Origin: Nocardiopsis sp. CC223A
Lineage (GTDB): Bacteria > Actinomycetota > Actinomycetes > Streptosporangiales > Streptosporangiaceae
Assembly: GCF_030766825.1 (NCBI RefSeq)
Contig: NZ_JASFDV010000004.1
Coordinates: 1-64,000, forward strand
Length of the DNA stretch: 64,000 nt
Reading direction: 5' to 3'
The notes under the pieces are model-generated. The model searched no databases, had not been told where the DNA came from, and worked only from the letters and a program-made list of their open reading frames with translations. This document shows, in pieces, positions 28,606 to 38,642 of the stretch (its first letter is position 1; each line of letters opens with the position of its first letter). Both the position numbers and the translations under genes were made by a program.

Positions 28606-31600
28606 GTGCGGGCCTCCTCGTGGTCGCTCTCCCGGCCGCCGGCCACCGGGTCGGGGCCGGAGCCGTTGCCGCTCCGCGGCCGGGTCCGGGGCCCGGACCG
28701 CTGTGCGGCCCCCGGACCGGAGGCGCTCCGACCGCCCGCCTTCCGGGGGTGGGCGTCCGCCCGGGACGGGTCGGGGCGCTGTCCCAGGGCCAGCACCAGG
28801 CGGGCCAGCGCGGGCAGGCACAGCAGCTGGGCGACCCAGCCGCGCAGGGGCCGGCCCACCAGGTCGGTGACGTCGTGGAACGGCATGTGGATCGCCAGGT
28901 GGGTGCCCACCGCCATCGACAGCCCGGCCAGCCCCAGCGACACCGCCACCGGCCATGGCCCGGCCAGGGAGGGCAGGACCCGGCCGCCCATGGACGGGCT
29001 CCCCGGCTTGGCGTGCCGGAGCCGGGCGGGCGCGCGGCGGCCCAGCCACCACATGCACAGCAGGATGACGCCGACCAGGGCGGCGCCGACCGCGCCGGCG
29101 ACCCAGACCCCGTACACCAGGCCCAGCGGCAGCACGAGCCACCGCGACGGCCGGGCCGCCCCGGCCGCGGGCAGCGCGCGCGATCCGCGCACGGCCCCGG
29201 CGGCACCGCGGCCGCCCGGCAGCAGCCGACGCGGCCACAGGGCGGCGACCACCAGCAGTGCGGCCAGGACGCCGCCCGCGATCAGGGCCCGGTGGTAGGC
29301 GGCGTCGGGGGTGTAGGTCAGGGTGACCGTGCCCGCGCTGCCCTCGGGCAGCAGCCAGCCCTGCTTCCACCCCTCCAGCCGGATCGGCTCCAGCACCTCC
29401 CCGCCCTCCAGGCGGGCCTGCCAGCCCTCGTTGTAGTTCTCGTTGACGACGAGGAAGGAGTCGGCGCCGACGGCCTCGACGTCGAAGCGGCGCTCCCCGG
29501 GGCCCCACTCGTGAACGGTCGCGGGGGCGGTCAGGGAGACCTCGGGGCGCTCGGCCGCCGACTCCCCCGACGCCACCACGGCGGAGCGGACCTCGTACCG
29601 GTTGCCGGGGTCGACGACGATGCGGTTCTCGCCCTCCACCAGGTCCAGTGCGGTGCAGCTCTCGTAGCGCAGCGGCCGCCCGGTGAGCTGGTCGGCCAGG
29701 GTGCCGTCGCTGATCCGCGTCTCCACCCGCTGCCCGTTGACCCGCAGGGTGGGGCCCAGGCCGCAGGCGGTGGACGCGTCGCCGTCGGGGACCGGGTCGA
29801 CCGGGTCCACGCCCGGCAGGGTGATGGTGCCGATCTCCAGGGCCTGGCCCTCGGGGCGCTCGAACGTGATCCGCAGCTCGTCGGCGACGAACGGCGCGAA
29901 GTCGACCCGGCCGCTGCCGTCCAGCCACCCCTCGCGCACGGTGTCGCCGCCCTCGACGGTGACCTTGATGGGGCGCAGCACGCTGTCGGCGCGCGGGAAG
30001 TCCACCGCGAGGTGGCCCAGCTCGACCGCCCGGCCCAGCTCGATGTCGAGCCAGGGGTGCTTCTCCTCGGGGTCGGGGTACCAGACGGTGCCCTCGTCGT
30101 CGTCCAGGGCGCCGCGGCCCATCGCCGCCGGGTGCTGCACGGCGGTGGAGGAGGAGGTGACGTACGGGTACGTCCCGGCGCGGTTGGCCGCGTTCTCGGC
30201 CTCGCGCGGGTCGGTGAGGACGACCTCGCCGGACACCGAGTGCGGGGCGGCGGCCGCGGCCCCCGACAGGCCGAAGGTGCGGTCCAGGCGGCGGGCGTCC
30301 TCGCCCTGCACCTGGAGGCCGCTGTTGCACACCCACACGTGGGAGCCCTCCATGCACCCGGGCGCGGTGCCGGTGGACCCGGTGAACAGCAGGGTCCCGG
30401 CGTCGGTCGGGCCGGGCACGCGCAGGGTGCGGGCGGGCTCCAGGCCGGGCACGGAGATGGAGGTGACGCCCACCCGGGTACCGAACCGGTATTCGGGCTC
30501 CCAGGCCAGTTCGTCCACCCGCAGCCGCAGGGTGGTGGTGGCCCCGGGCGGGACCATGACCTCCTGGGGGTCACCGGTCTGGGCGACCGGAGCGTCCACC
30601 TCGCCGGTGTCGGTGACGACGCTGATCCGGGAGGGCGGCGGGTCGTTGGCGAACTGCTCGAACGCGACCGTCAGGCCGGTGAGGTCCTGGGGTTCGGTGA
30701 ACTCGACCTCGATCCACTCGCCCAGGGCGCCGGTGAAGGCGCTGGACCGCCACGAGGTGGTGAGGTCGTCGTCGAGCGCGGCCTGCGGGCCGTGCCCGGG
30801 GTCGCGGTCGGCGGCGCGGGCGCCCGCGCCCGCCTCGGAGGAGGAGGCGCGCACCGACGCGATCCCGATGTCCTCGGCGTGGGCGGTGTAGCCCTCCCAG
30901 GCCGGGTCGACGATGTCGGGTGCGGGCACGTCGCGTTCGAGTTCCTCGTCCTCGGTGAGGGTGGCCGACACGTTGCGGCGGACGTCGGGGTAGACGACCT
31001 CGCGGCGGCGGGCGGTGTCGGTGACGATGGTGTTCTCCGCAGGCACCTGCTCGGCGCCGGGGTCGTCGCCCAGCAGCACCGGCCGGTCGTCGGTGATCAG
31101 CCCCTGCTCGGCCAGGTACAGCAGCGACTCGGGGCCGCCGGTGACCCGGACCGCCTCGCCGGCGGGCACCACGCCCACCATCGGGGCGGCGTCCTCCACC
31201 TCGTAGATCGTCAGCGCCGGGTAGGGCTGGTCGAACCACTGCGAGGCGGAGTGGTGGTCCAGGGAGCCCATGGGCGCCCCGAACTCGGCCACCGGGGTGA
31301 TGCCGGGCGAGGAGTTCAGCGCCTGGTGGACCCGGGCGGGCCAGCCGCCGTGGTTGTCCACGCGCTGGAGGTCGTTGCGGACCAGCAGGTGGGTGACGCC
31401 CATCCGGGCCAGGGTGGCGGAGAGCCCCGCCGAGCCCCGCCCGGAGGACACCCGCTGGTCGATCTCGTGGGTGAGCCGGGAGACGCCCCCCGAACCCCAC
31501 GGGATGATCTGGTGGTTGGTCCAGGCCCCGTCGAGGAGGGGTTGCAGGGGCTCGTCCAGGGGGCGGCCCCACTCGTACTCCCCGCGCCCGGAGCCGGGCA

Positions 31601-33029
31601 GCGCCATGGTCATGCCGCGCTCGTCGGAACGGTCGTCGAGCCAGTCCACCGCCTCGCGCCAGTACCCGGGGATGGCGGTGAACCCGCCCGCCGGGGCAAC
31701 GCCGACGGTGGCGATGGGGATGAGGGTGACCAGGAACGCGGTCGCGCACACGGCGGCCACCGTGCGCCGTACCCGGCCCGAGACGGGCTCGCCGCGCCGG
31801 TCGGCCCGGTCGCGGGCGACCACCACGGGCAGGTGCGCCAGGCCCAGCACCAGCGGCAGCCGGATGAGCGCGTCGAACTTGTGGACGTTGCGGAACGGGG
31901 CCAGCGCGCCGTCGAGGAGTTCGCGCATGGTCTGGGCGAACGGGCCGGTGAGGTCGCCGGTGTAGCCGGCGACGACGATCGCCGTGCCGGTGAGCAGGGT
32001 GGTGACCAGGAAGAGGCGTTCGGGGGTGCGCCGGTTGATGAGCCCGGCCAGGCCCAGCCCGGCGACCAGCGCGGTCACCGCGATCAGCCAGGGGGTGAGC
32101 GACAGGGCCGCGCCCGAGGGCAGCGCCGTGTTGCCCTGGTCCGGCAGGAAGCCCATCCAGTTGGAGGTGCCGCGCAGCGCGTTGAGCAGCGAGGTGATGC
32201 CGGTGGTGACGGCGGCGTCCTCGGTGTAGGGCATGAACGAGTACACGTACCGCGACATGAGCAGCAGCGGCGCTATGTACCAGAACGTGGCGGCGACCAG
32301 CGCGACCGACCACCAGAGGATCATCCGCCGCTTGCGCGGGCCGCGGGCGCGGGTGATCAGGTACAGGCCGGGGACGATGAGGACGGCCAGCTCCGAGGCG
32401 GCGTTGGTGCCGCCGCACAGCAGGAACGCCGCCCCCGACAGCAGCGCCATCCGGGCCGGCGGGTACCCGCGCCGGGCGCCCAGGACCAGCGGCAGCAGCA
32501 CCCACGGCATGAGCAGCATCGGCTGTAGTTCGGCGGAGTTGTACGACAGCAGTGTCAGCACCCGGGGGGCCAGCGCGTAGGCGACGCCGGCCAGGATGCG
32601 GGTGTTGACGGTGCCGATGTCCAGCGCTTCGGCGACCTTGTACACGCCCAGGAACGCGGCGATCAGCAGCACCGCCATCCACGAGCGCTGGACGAGCCAC
32701 TCGGGCATGCCGAGCCACTCCAGCAGCAGGTGGAAGGGCGCGTTCGGGAAGAAGTACCCGTAGGCCTGGTTCTGGATCTGCCCGAAGTAGGAGGCGTCCC
32801 ACAGGTGCAGGGCGCGTTCCATGAACCCCAGGGGGTTGACCGTCAGGTCCAGCTTGGTGTCGCTGACGATCCGACCGGGGTCGATGCTGGCCGCCAGCGC
32901 GCCCAGGAGAAGGCACACCGCGAGGACCTTGAGCCGCCGCAGCAGCTTCTCGTCCACTCCCCCGGGGGCGGGGGACGGTGTCCTGGAATCCTCCGGTCCG
33001 CGCCTGGCGGTGGATTCCGCCGAAATCAC
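28602..33029 (-). CDS. AftD-like alpha-(1->3)-arabinofuranosyltransferase homologue (DUF3367)
   Basis: This giant 1475-residue protein has about 11 N-terminal membrane spans (residues 30-470), a large extracytoplasmic part with two or more galactose-binding/discoidin-like modules (around 700-1050), and C-terminal spans near 1290-1410. The DUF3367 N-terminus is recognisable: KLDLTVNPLGFMERALHLWD, GYFFPNAPFHLLLEWLGMPE and AELQPMLLMPWVLLPL. The Asp pair in SDTKLDL is at the GT-C catalytic position. AftD uses decaprenyl-phospho-arabinose to extend arabinan in mycobacteria. A host without arabinogalactan-mycolate would use it for another envelope polymer. The GTG overlaps the glycosyltransferase stop (GTGA). 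Confidence 0.88.
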   Translation of the reverse strand: MISAESTARRGPEDSRTPSPAPGGVDEKLLRRLKVLAVCLLLGALAASIDPGRIVSDTKLDLTVNPLGFMERALHLWDASYFGQIQNQAYGYFFPNAPFHLLLEWLGMPEWLVQRSWMAVLLIAAFLGVYKVAEALDIGTVNTRILAGVAYALAPRVLTLLSYNSAELQPMLLMPWVLLPLVLGARRGYPPARMALLSGAAFLLCGGTNAASELAVLIVPGLYLITRARGPRKRRMILWWSVALVAATFWYIAPLLLMSRYVYSFMPYTEDAAVTTGITSLLNALRGTSNWMGFLPDQGNTALPSGAALSLTPWLIAVTALVAGLGLAGLINRRTPERLFLVTTLLTGTAIVVAGYTGDLTGPFAQTMRELLDGALAPFRNVHKFDALIRLPLVLGLAHLPVVVARDRADRRGEPVSGRVRRTVAAVCATAFLVTLIPIATVGVAPAGGFTAIPGYWREAVDWLDDRSDERGMTMALPGSGRGEYEWGRPLDEPLQPLLDGAWTNHQIIPWGSGGVSRLTHEIDQRVSSGRGSAGLSATLARMGVTHLLVRNDLQRVDNHGGWPARVHQALNSSPGITPVAEFGAPMGSLDHHSASQWFDQPYPALTIYEVEDAAPMVGVVPAGEAVRVTGGPESLLYLAEQGLITDDRPVLLGDDPGAEQVPAENTIVTDTARRREVVYPDVRRNVSATLTEDEELERDVPAPDIVDPAWEGYTAHAEDIGIASVRASSSEAGAGARAADRDPGHGPQAALDDDLTTSWRSSAFTGALGEWIEVEFTEPQDLTGLTVAFEQFANDPPPSRISVVTDTGEVDAPVAQTGDPQEVMVPPGATTTLRLRVDELAWEPEYRFGTRVGVTSISVPGLEPARTLRVPGPTDAGTLLFTGSTGTAPGCMEGSHVWVCNSGLQVQGEDARRLDRTFGLSGAAAAAPHSVSGEVVLTDPREAENAANRAGTYPYVTSSSTAVQHPAAMGRGALDDDEGTVWYPDPEEKHPWLDIELGRAVELGHLAVDFPRADSVLRPIKVTVEGGDTVREGWLDGSGRVDFAPFVADELRITFERPEGQALEIGTITLPGVDPVDPVPDGDASTACGLGPTLRVNGQRVETRISDGTLADQLTGRPLRYESCTALDLVEGENRIVVDPGNRYEVRSAVVASGESAAERPEVSLTAPATVHEWGPGERRFDVEAVGADSFLVVNENYNEGWQARLEGGEVLEPIRLEGWKQGWLLPEGSAGTVTLTYTPDAAYHRALIAGGVLAALLVVAALWPRRLLPGGRGAAGAVRGSRALPAAGAARPSRWLVLPLGLVYGVWVAGAVGAALVGVILLCMWWLGRRAPARLRHAKPGSPSMGGRVLPSLAGPWPVAVSLGLAGLSMAVGTHLAIHMPFHDVTDLVGRPLRGWVAQLLCLPALARLVLALGQRPDPSRADAHPRKAGGRSASGPGAAQRSGPRTRPRSGNGSGPDPVAGGRESDHEEART

Positions 33030-34309
33030 TTCTCTGCTTCCCTGCCTGACGTCGTGTCGGGGGCGTCCGCGCCACCGGGGAGATCGAGTTCGCGGGCGAC
33101 CAGGCGGGTCATCTCCGCGCCGCTGGCCTCCCAGGTGAAGCGGTCGGCCCAGGCCCGGCAGGCCCGGCGGACGGCGGCTCTGCGGTGGGGGTCGGACAGC
33201 TCCTTCAACGCCCGGGAGACGACGTCGGCCAGTTCCTCACCCTCGCGCACCAGCCATCCGGTTTCGCCGTCGCGGACCGAATCGCGCAGTCCGTCCACAT
33301 CGTAGGCCACGGTGGGCACGCCCAGGCGTGCGGCCTCGATGACGGTCAGGCCCCACCCCTCGAACTCGGAGGCGGTGACGTGCAGGTGGCTGGAGGTCAG
33401 GACGCTGTTCTTGTCCTCCTCCGGCAGGAACCCGTGGAGGCGGACCCGGTCGGCGGTGCCGTCCCGGGAGATCTGCGCGGCCAGGTGCCCGCCCTCGGGG
33501 CCGCGGCCGACGATGTGGATCCGCAGCCGGGGGTACTCCCCCTCCAGGGTGCGGGCCAGGTCGGCGACCTGGGAGACGCGCTTCTGCACCACCAGGCGCC
33601 CCAGGCTGACGATCGCCGGGTCGCCCATGTCCTCGGGGGCGTCGTCCAGCGGTTTGAGGGGGCCCTGCACACCGCCGTTGTGGATGATCTCGATGGGCGC
33701 GCGCCAGCCCAGCTTCTCGCGCAGGGCGCGGCGGGAGGACTCCGAGACGGTGACGGTGGTGCAGCCGCGGTAGACCCACGAGGCGACGGTGGACTCGACG
33801 AACCTCCCGAACCATGCCAGCGGCGCCGAGAAGTAGGCGTTGAACTGGAGGTCGTGGACGTGGTGGACGACGCTGACCACCCTGGTGCGGCGGCGCAGCA
33901 CCAGGCGGGACAGAAAGGGGATGCCGTTCATGCAGTCGAAGGCGAGCTGGTACTCGCGGCGCCACAGGGCGAGCCAGGCCATCACGCGCGGGTAGACGGT
34001 GAACCGGCCGCCCATGCGGCGGATGACGATCCCGTCCTTGGTCTCCACCCGGGCCTGGTGGGGCTCGCGGCTGGTGAGAAAGGTGACGATGGCACCGCGT
34101 TCGGCCAGGTGGCGGCTGATCCGCCAGGCGTACTCCTCGGCGCCGCCGGCGGCGCTCTGCCAGGGGTCGCGCCAGTTGATCATGACCAGGCGGACGCCGT
34201 CGAGCCGGGGGCCGGGGTCGATGGGGTCCTCCTCGGCGGCCGCCGGGACCGGGGCGGGGTTCGCGGTGACCGTGGGCAGGCCTCGGTGGTGGACCTTCGA
34301 GAAGACCAC
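33026..34309 (-). CDS. GT4-family glycosyltransferase
   Basis: This 427-residue GT-B enzyme has an N-terminal acceptor domain (VRLVMINWRDPWQSAAGGAE) and a C-terminal nucleotide-sugar domain with SLGRLVVQKRVSQVADLART and the EX7E motif EFEGWGLTVIEA. It should transfer a sugar from an NDP-sugar in the cytoplasm, probably to a lipid-linked acceptor handed on to the membrane enzymes of the cluster. GTG 34309 follows AAGGAGAGC. An upstream start at 34354 would add 15 residues without a ribosome site. Confidence 0.92.
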   Translation of the reverse strand: MVFSKVHHRGLPTVTANPAPVPAAAEEDPIDPGPRLDGVRLVMINWRDPWQSAAGGAEEYAWRISRHLAERGAIVTFLTSREPHQARVETKDGIVIRRMGGRFTVYPRVMAWLALWRREYQLAFDCMNGIPFLSRLVLRRRTRVVSVVHHVHDLQFNAYFSAPLAWFGRFVESTVASWVYRGCTTVTVSESSRRALREKLGWRAPIEIIHNGGVQGPLKPLDDAPEDMGDPAIVSLGRLVVQKRVSQVADLARTLEGEYPRLRIHIVGRGPEGGHLAAQISRDGTADRVRLHGFLPEEDKNSVLTSSHLHVTASEFEGWGLTVIEAARLGVPTVAYDVDGLRDSVRDGETGWLVREGEELADVVSRALKELSDPHRRAAVRRACRAWADRFTWEASGAEMTRLVARELDLPGGADAPDTTSGREAEK

Positions 34310-34547
34310 GCGCTCTCCTTCCGCGGGGTGTCCGGGACCCGGCGCGCTCGACACCCTCCGAATTCAAGACAACACGGAGAGCGATGGCGCACGGGAAGAG
34401 CGGTGCGCACGCCGAACAGGCCCATCGACCGGACGTCTGTGGGGATGGTGGCGGCCGGGACAGGGGACCGCCGGGGCGAGGGAACGGATGGGCGCCCCGC
34501 TGGGGGCGAGGCGCCCGAAGGACCTCGACGAACTCGGGCGGACCGGA

Positions 34548-34688
34548 CTAGCGGTCGCCGTAGTTGTAGAGGGTTTCGTTCACCGGTTCCGCGGTGGCGG
34601 TGGACTCGGTGGCGATGTTGGTGACCATGTAGGCCGACCCGCCAGCCAGAGCCGCACCGATCACGCAGGCGGCGATTACCTTGATCAC
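34548..34688 (-). CDS. Tiny membrane protein, DUF2613-like
   Basis: This 46-residue protein starts MIKVIAACVIGAALAGGSAY, a single hydrophobic span, and ends in a short exported-looking tail (NETLYNYGDR). AAGGAGAT lies directly upstream, and its GTG shares one base with the TAG of the preceding membrane protein gene. From memory, M. tuberculosis Rv0236A, a DUF2613 protein, lies beside aftD (Rv0236c), so the neighbourhood supports the assignment. It is probably a small accessory subunit of the glycan machinery. Confidence 0.75.
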   Translation of the reverse strand: MIKVIAACVIGAALAGGSAYMVTNIATESTATAEPVNETLYNYGDR

Positions 34689-36490
34689 TAGGGGATCTCC
34701 TTCCGCGCGCCCGGACGCCGTTCGACGCCGGTGCGCTGGAACCCGAGACTAGAACCTGATCTACCTACAGACCAGATGATTGCCCCAACTGTAACTAACC
34801 CACAGGTAACTTCCAACCCCGGAATGTCCGCTTCTTCGGTGTTGATCGGGGCTTCGAGCACCTCCAACAGGGTCATATCAGGCCCCTCGACCACCACCGA
34901 GAACCCGTCCGCATCAGACCAGAACCGGTTATCGACCGGGGCGGACACCGCCACGTACCGCACACCCAGACCCGCCAGCGCGGCCGCGTCCAGGGACTCC
35001 GGCAGACCGGTCCGGGGATCGGGCTCCAGCACCCCGGCCGCCTCCCGCGCCCGCTCGTCCTCCCCGCGCACCACCACGGTCCCGCCGTCGGGCGTGCCCA
35101 CCGCCAGGTCGTCGTTCCAGACGGTGCGCCGGTCGAACAGCCTGGTCGCCGGATCCAGCACCACCACGGGCCCACCCGACCAGTCGATCCCCCGGTAGGC
35201 GCTCCAGGGCAGGACCAGCACCGCCCCGGGCCGGTCGTCGGCGGCCACCGCCGCCTGCGCCGCCGACCAGTCCCGCGGATACTCCACCGGTGCCAGCGCC
35301 CCCCGCGCGCCCCAGAGCAGCCCCGGCAGCGCCACCACCGGCAGCAGCGCCAGACCCGCGACCGCGACCGCCCCCGCGATCCGCCCGGCCGCCGACACCC
35401 GCTCCCCGGTACCACGGACCGCCTCGCCGGCACCGGAGGCCGCCGCGGCCCCCACGGCGGGCCGGGAGAGCCACAGGGCCACCGCGCCCAGCCCCAGGGC
35501 CTGCACCAGCGCCAGGGGCGCCACGTAGAGCTGGCCGTCGCGCAGCGGCCCGAACCCCGGCCACAGGCCGATCAGCCAGGCGAGCGCGCCCCGGCCCGGC
35601 TCGGTGGCGCCCAGCAGGGCCACCCCGAACCCGAGCACCGCCGCCGCGGTCAGCCCCGGGCCGAACTCCGGACGGTCCCGGTACAGCCACCACGCCCAAC
35701 CCGCGACCGCGGCCAGGCACAGTGCCAGACGCAGGGCCGCCGCCACCGGATCCCCGTACCCCGCCGGGACCGCGTGCGCGTTCCACACCCCGCCCAGCAG
35801 GAACAGCGACCCCGCCGTCCCCAACGGGGTGTCGGCCCGCGGCGCGAACGCCGCCACCCCGGCCGGGTCGGTCGTCGCACCCGCCGCACCCGCCGTCAGC
35901 GCAGGCACCAGCCAGGGCAGCGACACCACGGCCAGCGCCGCCGCCAAGAACCCGCCGCGGCGCAGTCCGCCGCGCCCCCACAGCGCCACCGGCCCCGCCG
36001 TCAGGGCGCTGAGCACCACCGAGGAGAACCCGCCCACCGCCGCCGGTACCAGCGAACGCACCACACCCGCCAACGGCCCGCGCGCCGCCCCCACCACCCA
36101 GGGCAGCCCGGCATAGCCCAGCAGCATCGCCCACTGGCCCAGCAGCAGGCGCTCGGCCACGAACGGGTTCCACACGTACGCCGCACCCGCCACCACCGCG
36201 GCCGCCGGGGACGGCATCAGCCGGGCCGCACCCGCCGCGCCCACGACGAAGACCGCCGCCAGCGCCAGCGACTGCACCACGCCCCCCGGCAGCACCCACG
36301 ACAGCGCCGCCACCACGGCGTCACTGGGGATCGCCCGGGGGAACCCGTCCGCGCCGCGCAGCACCGTCGGCAGCGACAGGTCGGGCACGAACACCATGTC
36401 GTAGCGCAGCACGTAGCCGCGCCCCAGCGCCGGGCCCAGTGCGAGCACCGCCGCGACCAGACCCACCGCCCAGGGCAGCCAGCGGGACAT
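34688..36490 (-). CDS. Polytopic membrane protein, GT-C-like
   Basis: This 600-residue protein has about ten membrane spans (residues 5-370) followed by an extracytoplasmic C-terminal domain (about 395-570) and a last span near VTCGLVTVGAIIWSVG. The first loop YVLRYDMVFVPDLSLPTVL includes an Asp pair in the position expected for a GT-C glycosyltransferase, and the long loop WNPFVAERLLLGQWAMLLGY resembles oligosaccharide polymerase-type proteins. No exact family is recognised. ATG 36490 was chosen because GAGGAGGG lies just before it. It is coupled by a one-base overlap to the DUF2613-like gene. Confidence 0.8.
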   Translation of the reverse strand: MSRWLPWAVGLVAAVLALGPALGRGYVLRYDMVFVPDLSLPTVLRGADGFPRAIPSDAVVAALSWVLPGGVVQSLALAAVFVVGAAGAARLMPSPAAAVVAGAAYVWNPFVAERLLLGQWAMLLGYAGLPWVVGAARGPLAGVVRSLVPAAVGGFSSVVLSALTAGPVALWGRGGLRRGGFLAAALAVVSLPWLVPALTAGAAGATTDPAGVAAFAPRADTPLGTAGSLFLLGGVWNAHAVPAGYGDPVAAALRLALCLAAVAGWAWWLYRDRPEFGPGLTAAAVLGFGVALLGATEPGRGALAWLIGLWPGFGPLRDGQLYVAPLALVQALGLGAVALWLSRPAVGAAAASGAGEAVRGTGERVSAAGRIAGAVAVAGLALLPVVALPGLLWGARGALAPVEYPRDWSAAQAAVAADDRPGAVLVLPWSAYRGIDWSGGPVVVLDPATRLFDRRTVWNDDLAVGTPDGGTVVVRGEDERAREAAGVLEPDPRTGLPESLDAAALAGLGVRYVAVSAPVDNRFWSDADGFSVVVEGPDMTLLEVLEAPINTEEADIPGLEVTCGLVTVGAIIWSVGRSGSSLGFQRTGVERRPGARKEIP

Positions 36491-36520
36491 GCGCGCCCTC
36501 CTCACCGGTACGACCACACC

Positions 36521-38380
36521 TCAGGGACGCGCCGTCAGGATCGAGTCGGAGAACCCTCCCTCGACGTAGTCGCGGTGGGACCGCACGACGATCTCGTAGT
36601 CGCCCGACACCGTCACCGTCCACCGCGACTCCGTACCGGTCGAGCCCAGGGTGCGCCACCCCTCGCCGCCGTCGGGACCCCGGTCGTCGCGCCGCTCGCA
36701 CCGGGGCTCCCCGGGCGGCGGCGACACCGGCGGCTCGGGCTCGGGCTCGGGCCGGGGCGTCGGGGTCGGCTGCGGGCCGGGCGGCCGGGGGCTGGGGTCG
36801 CCCCCGTCCGGCGCCGGCTCCTCCGACCCGTCGTCGGGCGAGCGCGCCCCGTCGGTCGTGTCGGCCGGGGGCCGCCGGTCGTCGGCGAACGTGCAGTCCA
36901 GCGGCCGCACCCACACCTCGTAGTGGGTGGTGTCCTCCACCTGTTCCCACACCAGGGTGGAACCGCCGTCCTGGAGGCGGATCCGGTCGGGCCCCGGCGG
37001 CGGGTCCTCGCGCCACACCAGTTGGATGGGCTCGGAGGCCTCACCGGAGTCGCGCCCCTTGAACGGGATCACGGTGAACTCGTACCGGGCCCCGCTGAAC
37101 AGCCCCTCCACCAGTGCCGAGCGCTTCCCGCCGTCCTCCTCGATCTCCAGCGGCAGCACGGTCTCGCCGTCGGGGTCGGGACCCACCCGGCGCTGGATCA
37201 CCCGGTAGTCGGTCGCCCCCGGCACCGCCGCCCAGCTGAGCACCAGGCCGTCCTCGCCCTCCTCGGGTTCGGGCGCCGGCGCGGTCAGCGGACCGACCTC
37301 CGTCTCGGGCAGGGGCCGCGGGTGGGCCGGCCCCACCCCCAGGGGGTCGGCGAGCGCGTCGGCGAACGCCGCGGCGATGCGCAGCTCCCCCCGCGCGTTG
37401 GGGTGCGCCTGGTCCCAGTTGTCCCGGGCGGGCGAGTACCCGTCGGCGACCCGGGCGATGACGACCGGGGAGTCCGCCGAGGTCAGCTGCTCGGCCAGGG
37501 CGACCACGCCCATGTTGAAGCGGGCGATCTCGGAGTTGGCCCGGGCGTCGTCGGCGGTCCCCTCCACCGGTGGCAGCTCGCCCACGACGAACCGCGTCTC
37601 CCCCCGGACCACGCGCACCGTCGAGATGGTCTCGCCGACCCCCTCCAGGGCGCGGTCGGCGCTGCCGCCGGCCAGGATGTCCTCCAGGCCGGAGAGCAGC
37701 AGCAGGTAGTGCGGCTCGTACTCGGCGGCCAGCAAGGACACCTCGTCGGAGAGCTCGCCGGCCGAGTGCCCCCAGCGGGCGGCGTGGTCGCGGTCGAAGT
37801 CGGGGGCGGCGTAGGAGTCGTCGCCGAACTCCTCGCCGGCCAGGTCGTAGAGGTCGTCGTAGGGGCCCACGAAGTCGACCGCGACCTCGCTCCCGGTCAG
37901 GTGCCGCCACAGGTGGTAGCGCCAGGTGTGGTCACCGCTGCTGCCCTGGGTGAGGGAGTCCCCGACGACCATCACCTTCAGTTCGCCCGGGGGCGGCCCG
38001 GGCACCGGGAGCGGACCGTCGGCGGCCGGGCCGTCCTCCCCGGTCAGCCCCGGGGAACCGACCTGGATGAACAGCAGGGTGACGGCCATCGCCGCCAGCA
38101 TGACGCCGAGCAGGCCCAGGGGTCCGGGTTCGAAACGGGGGGTCCCGGAACCCCGGTGGCGCCAGGCGGCCAGTCCGCGCCAGGTGAGCGTGCGCCAGCT
38201 GACGTCCTGCCAGGTGAGGGTGCGCCAGTGGGCGAGGCGTTCGGCGAGCGCGGCGCGCAGGGCGTCGCGGCGGCGGGCGAGCGTCTCCCGCAGCGGAGCC
38301 CGGACAGCACTCGACTCGGCTCCGCCCTCCGCCGAAGAGGATGCGGAGGCGTCCTCTTCGGGCTCACCCGGCTCCCGCAC
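36521..38380 (-). CDS. Membrane-anchored SGNH/GDSL hydrolase with Fn3-like region
   Basis: This 619-residue protein begins with a cytoplasmic region (1-105) containing a repeated WRTLTW module, then a span (LLGVMLAAMAVTLLFIQVG). An SGNH hydrolase domain follows (about 135-345) with MVVGDSLTQGSSGDHTW (catalytic Ser) and WDQAHPNARGEL (catalytic Asp-x2-His). Fibronectin-III-like segments (about 355-500), a Pro-rich linker and a short C-terminal beta domain complete it. It probably removes or transfers acyl groups on an envelope glycan. GTG 38380 is the best in-frame start seen; its ribosome site is weak. First gene of the leftward cluster. Confidence 0.82.
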   Translation of the reverse strand: MREPGEPEEDASASSSAEGGAESSAVRAPLRETLARRRDALRAALAERLAHWRTLTWQDVSWRTLTWRGLAAWRHRGSGTPRFEPGPLGLLGVMLAAMAVTLLFIQVGSPGLTGEDGPAADGPLPVPGPPPGELKVMVVGDSLTQGSSGDHTWRYHLWRHLTGSEVAVDFVGPYDDLYDLAGEEFGDDSYAAPDFDRDHAARWGHSAGELSDEVSLLAAEYEPHYLLLLSGLEDILAGGSADRALEGVGETISTVRVVRGETRFVVGELPPVEGTADDARANSEIARFNMGVVALAEQLTSADSPVVIARVADGYSPARDNWDQAHPNARGELRIAAAFADALADPLGVGPAHPRPLPETEVGPLTAPAPEPEEGEDGLVLSWAAVPGATDYRVIQRRVGPDPDGETVLPLEIEEDGGKRSALVEGLFSGARYEFTVIPFKGRDSGEASEPIQLVWREDPPPGPDRIRLQDGGSTLVWEQVEDTTHYEVWVRPLDCTFADDRRPPADTTDGARSPDDGSEEPAPDGGDPSPRPPGPQPTPTPRPEPEPEPPVSPPPGEPRCERRDDRGPDGGEGWRTLGSTGTESRWTVTVSGDYEIVVRSHRDYVEGGFSDSILTARP

Positions 38381-38642
38381 CGTTCCCCAATTCCACCGCC
38401 ACAGCGGTATCGGAACGTGTTCTATATCAACACCCGCCGCACTCTCTACCTGCGGTAAGGGGTGACGGGCGCGACACAAAGCTGGCCACACCAGACTAGA
38501 ACTGGTTATATGGAGGCCGTCAACCCGAGCACACCCCGTCCAGGAGGAGAGGGCCGCAGAACACGACGTTAGCGGCACCCCGTACCCGGCGCGACACCCC
38601 CCTCCCGCCCCCGCCGCCCTCCCCGATCCGAAAGGCGCATCC

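Noticed and set aside
28620-32528. A 1302-codon open frame on the plus strand opposite the AftD-like gene
   Set aside because: It mirrors the codon structure of the real minus-strand gene, is rich in Gly/Arg/His/Gln without any domain, and is a typical shadow in GC-rich DNA.
38490-38506. Inverted repeat ACCAG-N7-CTGGT upstream of the SGNH gene
   Set aside because: The arms are only five bases and the motif does not match DasR or another known regulator; AGACTAGAAC recurring at 34747 lies inside a coding region, so chance is likely.
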